A stretch of 35,808 nt of DNA from Treponema sp. (GCA_031275325.1 JAISOX010000069.1:1-35808); one strand, 5' to 3'. Shown: positions 1 to 8,264, counted from the stretch's first letter. Notes: generated from the letters alone by a model not told the origin. Numbers and translations are program-made.

Positions 1-72
1 TATCTTGAGGCATAGTATAACCGGATTCGTATGCATTCGGTACTTGACTATGTGGCGCCTAATGTGTTTAAC

Positions 73-381
73 TCAGGGCAAGTCGCTTAACAGTGTCCAC
101 CCAACGGGGTAAAGTCCATCCATTTGTGCCCGTATCCAGGTATCCGACGGCAGAGCCGTAACCCCCAATACCGTCTCCAGATTACTCCGCCCCCGTCGCT
201 CCTTCATCCTCCGCTGGTAATCCAGCATCGACCGGTACTGAAAGAAAAACACGCCGAAAGTGCTTTTCACGAAATCAGCTGTCCGGTAGCGTTCAGTATG
301 TCCGGGCCGCCGCTTGTCCGGTAGCTGCCCGCACATCCGCCCAAAATTGTCAATCAATTGCTTGAATAATTCCCTGCCCAT
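73..381 (-). pseudogene. Truncated IS transposase, N-terminal part
   Basis: The reading frame encodes 102 residues. The block with SMLDYQRRMKERRGRSNLE followed by LPSDTWIRAQMD is typical of the N-terminal region of a family of DDE transposases in which a 'PSDTQIR'-like motif precedes the catalytic core. After that motif the frame runs into an unrelated tail (YPVGWTLLSDLP) and stops, so no catalytic core is present. A full-length enzyme would be several hundred residues. A 12-bp palindrome (CATGGTACCATG, 387-398) lies just upstream of the start. No full element ends can be defined because the downstream side runs out of the window. The exact IS family is not certain. I read this as a dead remnant. 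Confidence 0.7.
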
Positions 382-386
382 GCTTC

Positions 387-398
387 CATGGTACCATG
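387..398. repeat. 12-bp perfect palindrome next to transposase remnant
   Basis: CATGGTACCATG reads the same on both strands and lies directly upstream of the transposase remnant. It could be part of an element end or chance. No matching copy was seen elsewhere in the window. Confidence 0.35.
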
Positions 399-464
399 AT
401 TTTTTGATACTTTGAATTCCTGGATGTTACTGCCTACTAGTTGACAGCGCGAACGTACCTATAG

Positions 465-722
465 TGTTGGAGAATACCTAGAGCCAACCGGCACGAGGTA
501 TCCCCGTTTGAAACCCTCCTTGATTCTATGTTTATCCAGCGGCCCGATATAGTTGAGAACCTGCAACACCTCTGTATTACCGCAGGGAGTGATTTCCATG
601 GCGAAACCCGACCTGACAGGAAATTGGGGATCACCGCAGGAAATATAAAAATCGACGATGCGGTTTTAGCCGCCATACCAGCCTTGGGAGCGGGAGGAGC
701 GGCGCGTCAAAGGGCAACCTAA
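465..722 (+). pseudogene. C-terminal remnant of a PHP-domain phosphoesterase
   Basis: From the in-frame stop at 462-464 to the TAA at 720-722 the frame stays open. It carries ITAGSDFHGETRPDRKLG, the hallmark C-terminal motif of PHP-domain metal-dependent phosphoesterases (the TrpH/YciV type has an AGSDFHG motif whose Asp and His bind metal). About 200 residues of N-terminal domain are missing and there is no convincing start codon or ribosome binding site. It lies in the same degraded stretch as the transposase fragment, so it is best read as the tail of a gene truncated by rearrangement. The PHP identity is fairly secure. The claim that it is non-functional rests on the missing N-terminus. 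Confidence 0.65.
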
Positions 723-832
723 AGGGTTAGCATCTTAATGTTTTTTCAGGAACCCAGGAATTAAAAAGCCTCTCTTTAATTGACCCAGTTCCAAAATGCC
801 CTCTATCTGGAATCGTCTCTAAGGTAAATTAT

Positions 833-868
833 ATAGAGAGAAAAAATTGGTTTTTCTCTCTATTTTTT
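833..868 (+). terminator. A/U-rich hairpin with T-run before the thioesterase gene
   Basis: A perfect 13-bp inverted repeat (arms 833-845 and 851-863, 5-nt loop) is followed by a T-run at 863-868. The stem holds only four G-C pairs. It ends about 27 nt before the thioesterase ATG, so it could terminate upstream transcription or act as a leader/attenuator of the gene that follows. Confidence 0.55.
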
Positions 869-894
869 CTATATTTATTACAGGGAGTATCTGC

Positions 895-1305
895 ATGTTT
901 ACCACTACAGTAAGTCCCCGATTCGGCGATATAGACGGCTTGGGGCATATCAATAATACGGTTTTAGCCATCTGGTTTGAACTGGCCCGGAATCCCCTCT
1001 TTAGAATTTTTAATCCCAACTTGGATATTTCTTTCCAACACTGGCCCCTCATCATGGCTCACACCGACTATGATTTTGTGGGAGAGCTTTTTTTATCCTA
1101 TGATGTGGAGATTCGTACCTTCATCAGCCATATCGGCACCAAGTCTTTTACCCTGTTCCACCAAGCCTGGCAGCAAGGCAGGCTCTGCGTCACTGGGAAG
1201 GCGGTACTGGTTCATTATGATTTTATCAAAAAACAAAGTACTCCCCTTCCCGAAGATAAGAAACTACTCCTCGCTGAACACCTCCTTGACCCTGCTAAAG
1301 GGTAA
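895..1305 (+). CDS. Acyl-CoA thioesterase, 4HBT hot-dog family
   Basis: This is a 136-residue hot-dog fold protein. Near the N-terminus RFGDIDGLGHINNTVLAIWF matches the 4HBT/YbgC-FcbC signature, in which the Asp of the D-x-x-x-H-x-N-N stretch is the usual catalytic residue. Such enzymes hydrolyse acyl-CoA or acyl-ACP thioesters in the cytoplasm, and the substrate cannot be told from sequence. The ATG at 895 is chosen because GGGAG lies 7 nt upstream and the domain begins immediately. The open frame extends back to 847, but those residues (hydrophobic, derived from the T-rich hairpin arm) look non-coding. The gene converges on the sigma-factor gene with 23 nt between stop codons. Confidence 0.8.
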   Translation: MFTTTVSPRFGDIDGLGHINNTVLAIWFELARNPLFRIFNPNLDISFQHWPLIMAHTDYDFVGELFLSYDVEIRTFISHIGTKSFTLFHQAWQQGRLCVTGKAVLVHYDFIKKQSTPLPEDKKLLLAEHLLDPAKG

Positions 1306-1328
1306 TACCTTCGAAGGTTACCGGTCTA

Positions 1329-2210
1329 TCATGCTACATAACTTTCCAGCAACCGCTGACACGAGGGATGCTGCAGGCGTTTAAGCGCTTTCTTTTCAAT
1401 CTGACGGATCCGCTCTTTGGTCAGATTAAAGTAATCCCCTATTTCTTTTAAAGACATAGGTGCCTTATTCCCTAACCCAAAGCGAAACCGAATAATTTCC
1501 GCTTCTTTAGGATTGAGCGTACGCAGTACGGTTTCAATGTCATCATGAAGCGCGCTGGTTACCGCATGTTCGTCTGGGGAGCGATACTGTTCATCTTCAA
1601 TAAAATCACCCAAAAGAGAAGAATCTTTATCCGCGTAGACCGGGTTTTCCAGGGATATAAGATCCCGGCTAATGTTGACCAGGTCCTTTACATGAGCGGC
1701 ATCCATATCCAGCAAGCGGGCTATTTCGGTGATCTCTGCCTCTGCGCCATGGCCATCCTGGACCAGCTTCCGAGCCTTTTCAATCTGGACCAATTCATTG
1801 GCCCGGTTAAGGGGAAGCCGGATCATCCGGGATTTTTCACAAATCGCTTTCAGAATGGCCTGACGGATCCACCACACCGCATAGGAAATGAAATGATACC
1901 CTTTATTGACATCGTACCGTTCGATAGCATTTAAGAGTCCTATATTGCCTTCACTGATAAGGTCTGACAGGGGAAGTCCCTGACCTTGATATTTCTTAGC
2001 CACATTGACTACAAATCGAAGATTCGCATTAGCCAGCTTATCCTGAGCAAGCTTACTGCCCTGGGCTGCGGCCCGGGCGATCTGATCTTCTTCTTCTTTG
2101 GTAAGTAAAGGAATCCGGTTAATTTCTTTTAAATACAAGGAAAGAATATTTTCATCGGAATTACAATTTCCCGCGGGGGTATTCTTTTTTTTGGTTTTTA
2201 CGCTTGTCAT
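1329..2210 (-). CDS. RNA polymerase sigma factor, sigma-70 group 2 (RpoD/RpoS-like)
   Basis: This 293-residue sigma factor starts at the ATG at 2210, which is preceded by AGGAGGT at good spacing. The frame extends upstream to 2279 but without support. Region 1.2 is near residues 20-50 (LYLKEINRIPLLTKEEE). Region 2 is near 61-130, with DLISEGNIGLLNAIERYD and YAVWWIRQAI for core binding and -10 recognition and melting. Region 3 follows, and region 4 with the LKEIGDYFNLTKERIRQIE helix-turn-helix is near the C-terminus. Region 1.1 of the housekeeping factor is absent and the protein is half the length of RpoD, so it is an alternative group-2 factor. In gut treponemes it could direct stationary-phase or stress genes, but its regulon cannot be deduced here. 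Confidence 0.9.
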   Translation of the reverse strand: MTSVKTKKKNTPAGNCNSDENILSLYLKEINRIPLLTKEEEDQIARAAAQGSKLAQDKLANANLRFVVNVAKKYQGQGLPLSDLISEGNIGLLNAIERYDVNKGYHFISYAVWWIRQAILKAICEKSRMIRLPLNRANELVQIEKARKLVQDGHGAEAEITEIARLLDMDAAHVKDLVNISRDLISLENPVYADKDSSLLGDFIEDEQYRSPDEHAVTSALHDDIETVLRTLNPKEAEIIRFRFGLGNKAPMSLKEIGDYFNLTKERIRQIEKKALKRLQHPSCQRLLESYVA

Positions 2211-2601
2211 TGTTGTACCTCCTCGTAGCGTGAATGTATATATAAGATATATGCAAAAACCATACCAACTTGTAAACAATATCGATTTTATGTAATAAAA
2301 TCAAGTATTATCTGATAAAGTACGGTATACTACTGCATCAAAGAAGTCATAAGGGAAACTTTAACCTGGGTTTTTCCAAGAGCAGAAGGACTTTGTTCTA
2401 TACTTCCCGATAGTAATCGTTCCATAATGACCCGCTTTCTCTAAATTCATTGAAAAGTGTATCAAATTGACTCTCTCTTTGATTCGACTCGATACATACT
2501 ATAAGCAGCATCTCAATAATCCTTGACCTTTGGAAGGATTTTTCGTATATTTTATTTATCCAAATATTCAACAATTATTATTAAGATAATGGAGGAGACT
2601 T
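2211..2601. other. 391-bp intergenic region between divergent sigma-factor and groES genes
   Basis: This AT-rich stretch separates two divergent genes. On the plus strand it holds the groES promoter. On the minus strand only weak promoter candidates exist for the sigma gene: TTTACA at 2271-2276 and TATATC at 2246-2251 are 19 bp apart, which is longer than ideal. No open frame or RNA gene was recognised. Confidence 0.6.
2523..2551 (+). promoter_or_regulatory. Sigma-70-type promoter of groES
   Basis: TTGACC (2523-2528) and TATATT (2546-2551) are separated by exactly 17 bp, close to the vegetative consensus. The predicted transcript start is near 2558, giving a leader of about 44 nt to the groES ATG. 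No CIRCE-type inverted repeat is visible, so HrcA control is not indicated. Confidence 0.75.
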
Positions 2602-2868
2602 ATGAAAGTAAAGCCCTTAGCAGACCGGGTCATGGTTAAACTGGAAAAAAACGAAGCTAAGACCGCGGGGGGGATTATTATTCCCGATACGGCCCAAGAA
2701 AAAACCCAGACCGGTGTGGTGGTGGAAATTGGCGATGACAATGAGGTGATCAAAGTAAAAGCGGGCCAAAAGGTGATGTACGATAAGTATGCCGGGACCC
2801 AGATAAAAATCGACGGGGTAGAGCATCTGATTCTTAAGATGTCGGACATTATCGCGGTTATCGAGTAG
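2602..2868 (+). CDS. groES: Co-chaperonin GroES (10 kDa chaperonin)
   Basis: The 88-residue protein shows all GroES features. PLADRVMVKLEKNEAKTAGGIIIPDTAQ includes the mobile loop (residues about 16-30) that binds the GroEL apical domain, and VMYDKYAGTQIKIDGVEHLILKMSDIIAVIE is the standard C-terminal strand set. It caps the GroEL folding chamber in the cytosol. GGAGG lies 6 nt before the ATG. There is no groEL next to it: the gene is followed directly by a terminator and then by a convergent operon. Stand-alone groES is also the arrangement I recall for T. pallidum (TP1013). Confidence 0.97.
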   Translation: MKVKPLADRVMVKLEKNEAKTAGGIIIPDTAQEKTQTGVVVEIGDDNEVIKVKAGQKVMYDKYAGTQIKIDGVEHLILKMSDIIAVIE

Positions 2869-2914
2869 GGTATTGCCTGCAAATCTTATTACTTTTGATA
2901 AGTGCGGCATCCAC

Positions 2915-2945
2915 AAAAAACCCGGTTAGTATGACCGGGTTTTTT
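2915..2945 (+). terminator. Rho-independent terminator of groES
   Basis: CCCGGT (2921-2926) pairs with ACCGGG (2934-2939) around a 7-nt loop. The stem is flanked by A6 (2915-2920) and T6 (2940-2945), which extend it and supply the U-tract. Because the A-run precedes the stem it could also serve the convergent minus-strand operon. Confidence 0.9.
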
Positions 2946-3107
2946 ATTTCAAACCATTGCCGGTATCCCAATCCATCGTGATGCCTTTGGTAAGTTTACA
3001 GCCATTGGGGGCGAGGGGATGGGAAACCAGAGGATTAAAATCTCATAGTTTAAAGGCCCATTTCTTCACCATAATGCCTTCAGAATGCCCCGCCAAGAGG
3101 GAGTAAC
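2946..3107 (-). other. Intergenic stretch with possible decayed coding sequence
   Basis: On the minus strand one frame reads through most of this gap with a single internal TGA (near 3041). It gives protein-like segments such as GHSEGIMVKKWAFKL before the stop and LVSHPLAPNGCKLTKG after it, ending at a TAA next to the terminator. I do not recognise a family. It may be the tail of a broken gene or chance. Confidence 0.2.
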
Positions 3108-4907
3108 TTAAAAAATTGTATCCAGACGCTGGAGTTCTAATCGGGCATTCAGGAAATAGGGATTGAGTTCCAGGGTTCGTTCAAAGGCCTGCCGGCTTTC
3201 CCGGTCCCGGCCAAGAATACGCAGACAATGACCGATTCTAAATTGTACCTTCGCAGCAGCTTCTGTTTCAGTAACCAACGTAGCGGCCTGTTGGTAATAT
3301 TCCAGGGCAGCCACAGGAGCACGGCGGGCTTCCAAAATCAGACCTAGATTGGCAGGAACCTGCCAGATAGGATCCACAGAAAGAATCGAGGTAAGCCGCT
3401 CCTCAGCTTCCTCTAGATGGCCTTCCATGAGCAGATGAAGGCTATCATGGATGGGGATCCAAGAACCCTGTACCTGATAGGACCTTGCGTTTTTGATAAG
3501 GAGGGCAGTTTCGGTATACCGCCGCTGGTAATCAAAAAAATAAGCTCCCCAACGGTAGAGCCGTTCATCGGTAGGGTATCGGTTCAGGAGCAGCCATGTT
3601 TCCGCGATGGCCTGATTGAGGGATAATCCGGTCCGGCGGCGGCGTAGTAGTTCCAGATCGATGAGCGGCTGATTCCGTCCCTGCTCCTTTTCAAGGATCC
3701 TGATACTCTGGGGGGTATCCAAAAGCCGGGTATACCGAAGGATGCCATAAACCCTAAAGGCATGGGAATCCGGCGCTTCTGCCAAAAGACGTTCCAGATA
3801 GCCTATCCCTTCCTCGGGGGTTTGAGCAGTAACGGCAAGGTTGTATAGACTGGCAATCTTAATTTCCGGCGAAGCATCAGGACCTTCCTTACCGGCTTGA
3901 TTTGGGGAGACGAGTACGGTCCAGAGGTTCTGGGCTCCGGAACTGTGCCCGGCAACCCAGAGGGCATCAGCCTGACGGGACATGGATTTTTCATCAGAGA
4001 ACTGGGAAAACAGTTCCGCGGCCCGAAGGGGATTACCATAATCATAGAAGAACTCCCCGGCATACTGAACCAGTTCCGAAGTCAAGTCCTGGGCCTTGGC
4101 TGTTTGGAGCAGTTCCTGTATCTGGACCGTCGCTCTGGGGATATCTCCTTGGAGGATCCGGATCAATATCCCATCTTTTGCCAGAGCAACCTGGAGGTCC
4201 TCATAGGTCCTTTCTCCGGGCAGGACCGGTAAAGGAACGGAAAAAAGGGATAGGATATGAGGAATTGCGGCAACCTTGAGGGGATCCTGGAAAGTTCCCG
4301 CCACGATATAGAGACTTAAAGCCACTGGTTTGAGATCCGTTTCCGCGATCCGGGAAGCGTAGCCGGTGAGCTTCAGCGCAGTCTCTTCAGTGATAGGGGC
4401 ATCCCGAAAAAGCAGTTCCTCTGCCGCAAGCGCGGCAATAGGTTCGGAAAAGGGGAATGCTTCAAGGGCGATGCGCAGTGCTTTTTGATAAGGTTCTAAA
4501 AATCGAGGGTTTTTGTAGGCCAAGAACCTGCGGCGTTTGAGCAGTGAAAGGGAGGTTTCAAACCCAAAGGATTTTTTCCCCAGGGCATCCAGGGCGCGGT
4601 TCAGGCGCAGGGAAACATCAGGCTGATCAAGATCGGCGTTCTGGTCGAACAGCTCATCAAAGTCCGCTAATCCCTGATAAAACCCCTCTCCTCCTTGGGC
4701 GCCTGGGAGGGAGAACAAACCCACCCCCTGGTGGGGGAAGATAAACACCAAACAGATTCCCCCTGCAACGAGTAAAACCAGCAAACCCAGGATACCCCAT
4801 ATATGGAACCTGGACAGCCGGAAGGACTTTCGTGGCGGATCCTTTTGAGCCGGATCCAATGGCGATTCCGGGCCTTTAAGGGCTTTCCCCTTTGATTGAA
4901 AGTCCAC
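3108..4907 (-). CDS. Membrane-anchored TPR protein (T. pallidum TP1014-type)
   Basis: This is a 599-residue protein with a short basic N-terminus, one transmembrane segment at about 35-57 (IWGILGLLVLLVAGGICLVFIF) and a long alpha-helical region outside. The C-terminal part holds recognisable tetratricopeptide units, for example the last 80 residues ending in FERTLELNPYFLNARLELQRL. Such proteins act as protein-protein scaffolds at the cell envelope, and no enzymatic motif is visible. The start is GTG at 4907, with AAGGAG 7 nt upstream. It is the last gene of the alaS-ppiC-nusB-TPR operon, with only 11 nt after the nusB stop. The position matches T. pallidum TP1014 by gene order (recalled, not searched). 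Its function is unknown. Confidence 0.85.
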   Translation of the reverse strand: MDFQSKGKALKGPESPLDPAQKDPPRKSFRLSRFHIWGILGLLVLLVAGGICLVFIFPHQGVGLFSLPGAQGGEGFYQGLADFDELFDQNADLDQPDVSLRLNRALDALGKKSFGFETSLSLLKRRRFLAYKNPRFLEPYQKALRIALEAFPFSEPIAALAAEELLFRDAPITEETALKLTGYASRIAETDLKPVALSLYIVAGTFQDPLKVAAIPHILSLFSVPLPVLPGERTYEDLQVALAKDGILIRILQGDIPRATVQIQELLQTAKAQDLTSELVQYAGEFFYDYGNPLRAAELFSQFSDEKSMSRQADALWVAGHSSGAQNLWTVLVSPNQAGKEGPDASPEIKIASLYNLAVTAQTPEEGIGYLERLLAEAPDSHAFRVYGILRYTRLLDTPQSIRILEKEQGRNQPLIDLELLRRRRTGLSLNQAIAETWLLLNRYPTDERLYRWGAYFFDYQRRYTETALLIKNARSYQVQGSWIPIHDSLHLLMEGHLEEAEERLTSILSVDPIWQVPANLGLILEARRAPVAALEYYQQAATLVTETEAAAKVQFRIGHCLRILGRDRESRQAFERTLELNPYFLNARLELQRLDTIF

Positions 4908-4918
4908 AGGTACACTCC

Positions 4919-5350
4919 TTATACAGAATGGGACTTTTGGAGGGTTTTTCGGATACTATCCAGAACGCCGTTGACAAAACGGTAGGAATCATCGGTGCCG
5001 AATTCTTTGGATATACCGATGGCCTCATTAATGACAATAGAAGCAGGAACCTCCTGTTGGTACATGAGGGTATAGGTACTCATCCTCAGCACCGCCAGAT
5101 CCACCCGGTTGACCCGGGAAAAGTCCCAATGTTCTAAATGAGAACGGATCATCCTATCTACCGCACCGATATGTTCAATGGTTCCCATCACTAGGAGCCG
5201 AGAAAAAGCAGCCAGATCCTCCCCCAGGGCAGCCTGCTTTTCCGCTTCCACCCAAGAGAAATCCAGCACTTTTTCTGGAGGAACCCGTAAAACCTCCCAG
5301 GAATAGAGGGCCTGAAATGCCAGGATCCGGGCTTTTCTACGGGATGCCAT
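4919..5350 (-). CDS. nusB: Transcription antitermination factor NusB
   Basis: The 143-residue all-helical protein begins SRRKARILAFQALYSWEV, the classical NusB N-terminus (RRxARexAlQaLYqwe). It ends with the PASIVINEAIGISKEFGTDDSYRFVNGVLD region, which is diagnostic (vaINEaVelAKkfg...faFVNGvLD). NusB with NusE binds boxA RNA and promotes antitermination of rRNA operons. It lies 12 nt downstream of ppiC and 11 nt upstream of the TPR gene, so it is co-transcribed. The ribosome binding site is weak. Confidence 0.95.
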   Translation of the reverse strand: MASRRKARILAFQALYSWEVLRVPPEKVLDFSWVEAEKQAALGEDLAAFSRLLVMGTIEHIGAVDRMIRSHLEHWDFSRVNRVDLAVLRMSTYTLMYQQEVPASIVINEAIGISKEFGTDDSYRFVNGVLDSIRKTLQKSHSV

Positions 5351-5362
5351 CTGCGTACCGTT

Positions 5363-6406
5363 TCACCACTTCAAGTTACTTTCAAAAATCTGAAAAGGAT
5401 TTCCGGTCCGCAGTTCCGTAACCAGCTCCTGGGTTGCCCGTTCAAAGACGGCCTGCTGCCGTTCCTGGAGCAACGCATTACCAATGTATTCCCGCACCGT
5501 CATACGGGTTCCCAACTGAAACACGTCATCCAACTCAAGGCTTTTTTGTTCATACGTTTCAGTAACCTTAATGATCTGGTAACCTCGTGCGCCTTCGATA
5601 AGTTTCGACACCTCTCCCTGTTTCAGGCTGAAAGCGGTATTGATGAAATCTGAGCCCACCACTTGCTGGGCTTCCAGGTTCCGGGGCAGATACCCCCCAT
5701 CTCCCGCCTGATAGCCTGCATTGGGACTCTGCCCCCGGATCACCGCTTCATCAAATTTCGCAGGATTGGATCCTATTTCCCGAATCAGCCGATCCGCCGC
5801 TTCCTTAGCTTTGGCCTTAGCCGCGGCGTCCGCTCCAAAAGGAACCTGAATCATGGAGAACCGGACCGTCTCAGGCCGAATAAATTGGGTTTTAGCCAGG
5901 GTGTAGGTGTTCAGGATTTCGGTCTCTGTGGGAGGGGTGATGGAATTAAAGAGGTTCTGCTTCTTGGATAGCAGGTATTTCTGGGTAATAAGCTGCCGGC
6001 GAAGCTGCTCCCGGAATGCCGGAATTTCAAGACCCGTCTCATTTCTGACGGCGATGGCAAATTCAGCGTCCGTAGGTTGCCGGCCTGCCCGCTGCGCCAG
6101 ACTAGCCCGGAGATTCTGAATCTGCTGATTAATCTCGTTATCCGATACGATTATCTTATCCCGTTCCGCGGCCTGAATAGCAAGTTTCTCATTGATCATC
6201 ACATCCAGCACCTGCCGCCGTTCCACGGTATCCAAAGGCCGGCCAGCCTGTTTTTCCATCCGCTCTACTTCAGTCCGGTATTGTTTAACGGTAATGGGCT
6301 CACTTTTGGTTAACCGTACGATAACCGCAGGCTGCAAATCAGATTGGGCAAAGCCCAAGGTCTCCAAGAGCATACCAAGCAGCATGACGCTTACAACTCG
6401 TTTCAT
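5363..6406 (-). CDS. Periplasmic peptidyl-prolyl cis-trans isomerase, SurA/PpiC type
   Basis: The 347-residue protein starts at the ATG at 6406, which is preceded by AAAGGA and begins a signal peptide (MKRVVSVMLLGMLLETLGFA, cleavage about residue 20). The longer open frame to 6643 overlaps alaS and is rejected. A SurA-like N-terminal chaperone domain follows, with 'VLDVMINEKLAIQAAERDKI' near residues 70-90. The parvulin PpiC domain is in the C-terminal half (FSMIQVPFGAD through GDGGYLPRNL to GYQIIKVTE). It is expected to help outer-membrane proteins fold in the periplasm. It is in an operon with alaS (43-nt gap) and nusB, matching TP1016 of T. pallidum by order. Confidence 0.9.
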   Translation of the reverse strand: MKRVVSVMLLGMLLETLGFAQSDLQPAVIVRLTKSEPITVKQYRTEVERMEKQAGRPLDTVERRQVLDVMINEKLAIQAAERDKIIVSDNEINQQIQNLRASLAQRAGRQPTDAEFAIAVRNETGLEIPAFREQLRRQLITQKYLLSKKQNLFNSITPPTETEILNTYTLAKTQFIRPETVRFSMIQVPFGADAAAKAKAKEAADRLIREIGSNPAKFDEAVIRGQSPNAGYQAGDGGYLPRNLEAQQVVGSDFINTAFSLKQGEVSKLIEGARGYQIIKVTETYEQKSLELDDVFQLGTRMTVREYIGNALLQERQQAVFERATQELVTELRTGNPFQIFESNLKW

Positions 6407-6449
6407 ATAGCTGTCCTTTGGGAAAGCGATCCATCCCCCTTTCCCCGCT

Positions 6450-8264
6450 TCATTCCAACACAGCCCTGATCCGGCGGACCCCCGCGGAGGAGGACTGTTC
6501 TTTTTGAATCTTGAAGGCTCCCAAGGTTCCCGTGTGTTCCACATGGGGACCGCCACAGACTTCTTTTGAAAATATCCCCCGGGCGTCATCCCCAATAGTA
6601 TACACCCGGACCTGGGATTCGTACTTCTCCCCGAACAGGGCAATCGCGCCGGCAGCCTTGGCTTCTTCCAGGCTCATCACGGTCATGGTAACCGGCAGAT
6701 CCCGCTGAATCTGTTCGTTCACGATAGCCTGAACCTGGGCTATTTCTTCGGCACTCAGCGGAGCCCCGTGGGAGAAATCGAAGCGCATCCGTTCCGCGGT
6801 GATGTTGGATCCTTTTTGAGCAACCTGATCCCCCAAAACTATCCGGAGGGCTTGGTGTAAAAGGTGGGTGGCAGTATGGTATTTGACGGCCATAAGCCCT
6901 TGATCAACCAAGCCCCCCTTAAAGAGCTGTTCGCTGCCTGCCCGGGAAAGGTCCTGATGTTTCTTGAAGGCTTCCTCGAATTCACCCCGGTTCACGGTCA
7001 TACCCTGTTCAGCAGCCAGCTCTTCGGTCAATTCGATGGGGAACCCATAGGTATCGTACAGCTTGAATGCCAAACGGCCGGACATGATCTGCCGGGGATC
7101 CTGCCGGAGCTTGGGAAGGAGTTTCTCGAATTCGTGCTCCCCCTTCTGCAGGGTTTCCAGGAACCTCCCTTCCTCCTTATCCAGTTCCGCCAGCACCCAA
7201 GCACGGTTTTCCTCAAGCTCCGGGTAGGGCCCCCTCATTTGGTCAATGATAACCTGGGCAATGGGCGAGAGCACCTTGCCGGTGATGCCAAGTTTGCGGC
7301 CATGCCGCATGGAACGGCGTATGAGCCGGCGCAGCACATACCCTGCGCCTCCATTAGCGGGGCTTATCCCCTTGGGATCTCCCAGAATAAAGGTGGACGC
7401 CCGGACATGGTCGCAGATAATCCGGACGGATCGGTCCTTTTCCCCATCCGAACCATAGCGATAGGCCGCGGCCTGCTCCACTGCCGCAATGATAGGGGTA
7501 AAAATCTCCGTATCGTATACGGATTGTTTGCCGTTAAGAATGGTAATCGTCCGTTCAATGCCCATACCGGTATCTACGCATTGACGGGCCAAGGGCTTAT
7601 ACTCCCCCTGGGCATCTTTGTTGTACTGCATGAACACATCATTCCAGATCTCCAGCCATTTCCCGCAGGAACAGCCCGGGGCGCATGCAGGACCGCAGGG
7701 TTCCTTTTCCATATCAATGAACATCTCTGAGTCCGGGCCGCAGGGACCGGTAGCCCCTGCAGGTCCCCACCAGTTATCCTCCCGGGGACGGTAGCTTATC
7801 CTTTGCTCGGGTATCCCGAGATCCTTCCAGACCGCCGCGGATTCTTCATCCCGGGGCACCCCGGCGTCTCCCTCAAACACGGTAACCCCGATCTTTTCTA
7901 CGGGTATCCCCAGCCATTCCGGAGAAGTGAGGAATTCAAAACTCATCCGTATGGCCCCTTCTTTAAAATAATCCCCCAGAGACCAGTTGCCAAGCATCTC
8001 AAAAAAGGTCAGGTGGCTCGTATCTCCTACCGCATCAATGTCGCCGGTGCGTATACATTTCTGATAATCTACCAGGCGCTTCCCCGCGGGATGCTCCTCT
8101 CCCAAGAGATAGGGTACCAGGGGGTGCATTCCTGCGGTGGTGAAGAGTACGGTAGGATCATTATCCGGCAACAGGGACTTACCCTGAATCTGGGCATGAT
8201 CCTGGGATTTAAAAAATGCAATGTATTTGGAACGAAGTTCATGGGCGCTGGTTGAAAAGTTCAT
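6450..8264 (-). CDS. alaS: Alanine--tRNA ligase (short spirochaete form)
   Basis: The 604-residue class II synthetase covers the catalytic core (LRSKYIAFF, LFTTAGMHPLVPYLLG, RTGDIDAVGDTSHLTFFEMLGNWS), the tRNA-recognition region with GYVLRRLIRRSMRHGR, and the editing domain with the zinc-type HxxxH motif (HTATHLLH) and CGGPHVEHTG. It ends right after the editing domain (RRIRAVLE). Bacterial AlaRS is usually about 875 residues, so the C-terminal oligomerisation/C-Ala part is missing. I recall that T. pallidum AlaRS is short in the same way. The ATG at 8264 is chosen because homologues begin at about this point. No good ribosome binding site is visible before it or before the alternative at 8291. 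It heads the operon with ppiC, nusB and the TPR gene. Confidence 0.95.
   Translation of the reverse strand: MNFSTSAHELRSKYIAFFKSQDHAQIQGKSLLPDNDPTVLFTTAGMHPLVPYLLGEEHPAGKRLVDYQKCIRTGDIDAVGDTSHLTFFEMLGNWSLGDYFKEGAIRMSFEFLTSPEWLGIPVEKIGVTVFEGDAGVPRDEESAAVWKDLGIPEQRISYRPREDNWWGPAGATGPCGPDSEMFIDMEKEPCGPACAPGCSCGKWLEIWNDVFMQYNKDAQGEYKPLARQCVDTGMGIERTITILNGKQSVYDTEIFTPIIAAVEQAAAYRYGSDGEKDRSVRIICDHVRASTFILGDPKGISPANGGAGYVLRRLIRRSMRHGRKLGITGKVLSPIAQVIIDQMRGPYPELEENRAWVLAELDKEEGRFLETLQKGEHEFEKLLPKLRQDPRQIMSGRLAFKLYDTYGFPIELTEELAAEQGMTVNRGEFEEAFKKHQDLSRAGSEQLFKGGLVDQGLMAVKYHTATHLLHQALRIVLGDQVAQKGSNITAERMRFDFSHGAPLSAEEIAQVQAIVNEQIQRDLPVTMTVMSLEEAKAAGAIALFGEKYESQVRVYTIGDDARGIFSKEVCGGPHVEHTGTLGAFKIQKEQSSSAGVRRIRAVLE

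Noticed and set aside
437-676. 79-residue minus-strand ORF
   Set aside because: It is antisense to the PHP-domain remnant, whose AGSDFHG motif fixes the coding strand.
1301-1322. Bidirectional terminator between thioesterase and sigma gene
   Set aside because: The stem (GGTAA..CCTTC / GAAGGTTACC) has a 2-nt bulge and no T-run on either side.
5363-6643. 426-residue start for the PpiC protein
   Set aside because: The extra 79 residues overlap alaS. The ATG at 6406 has a ribosome binding site and a signal peptide.
6864-7730. 288-residue plus-strand ORF
   Set aside because: It is antisense to alaS, which is unmistakable; no family resemblance on the plus strand.
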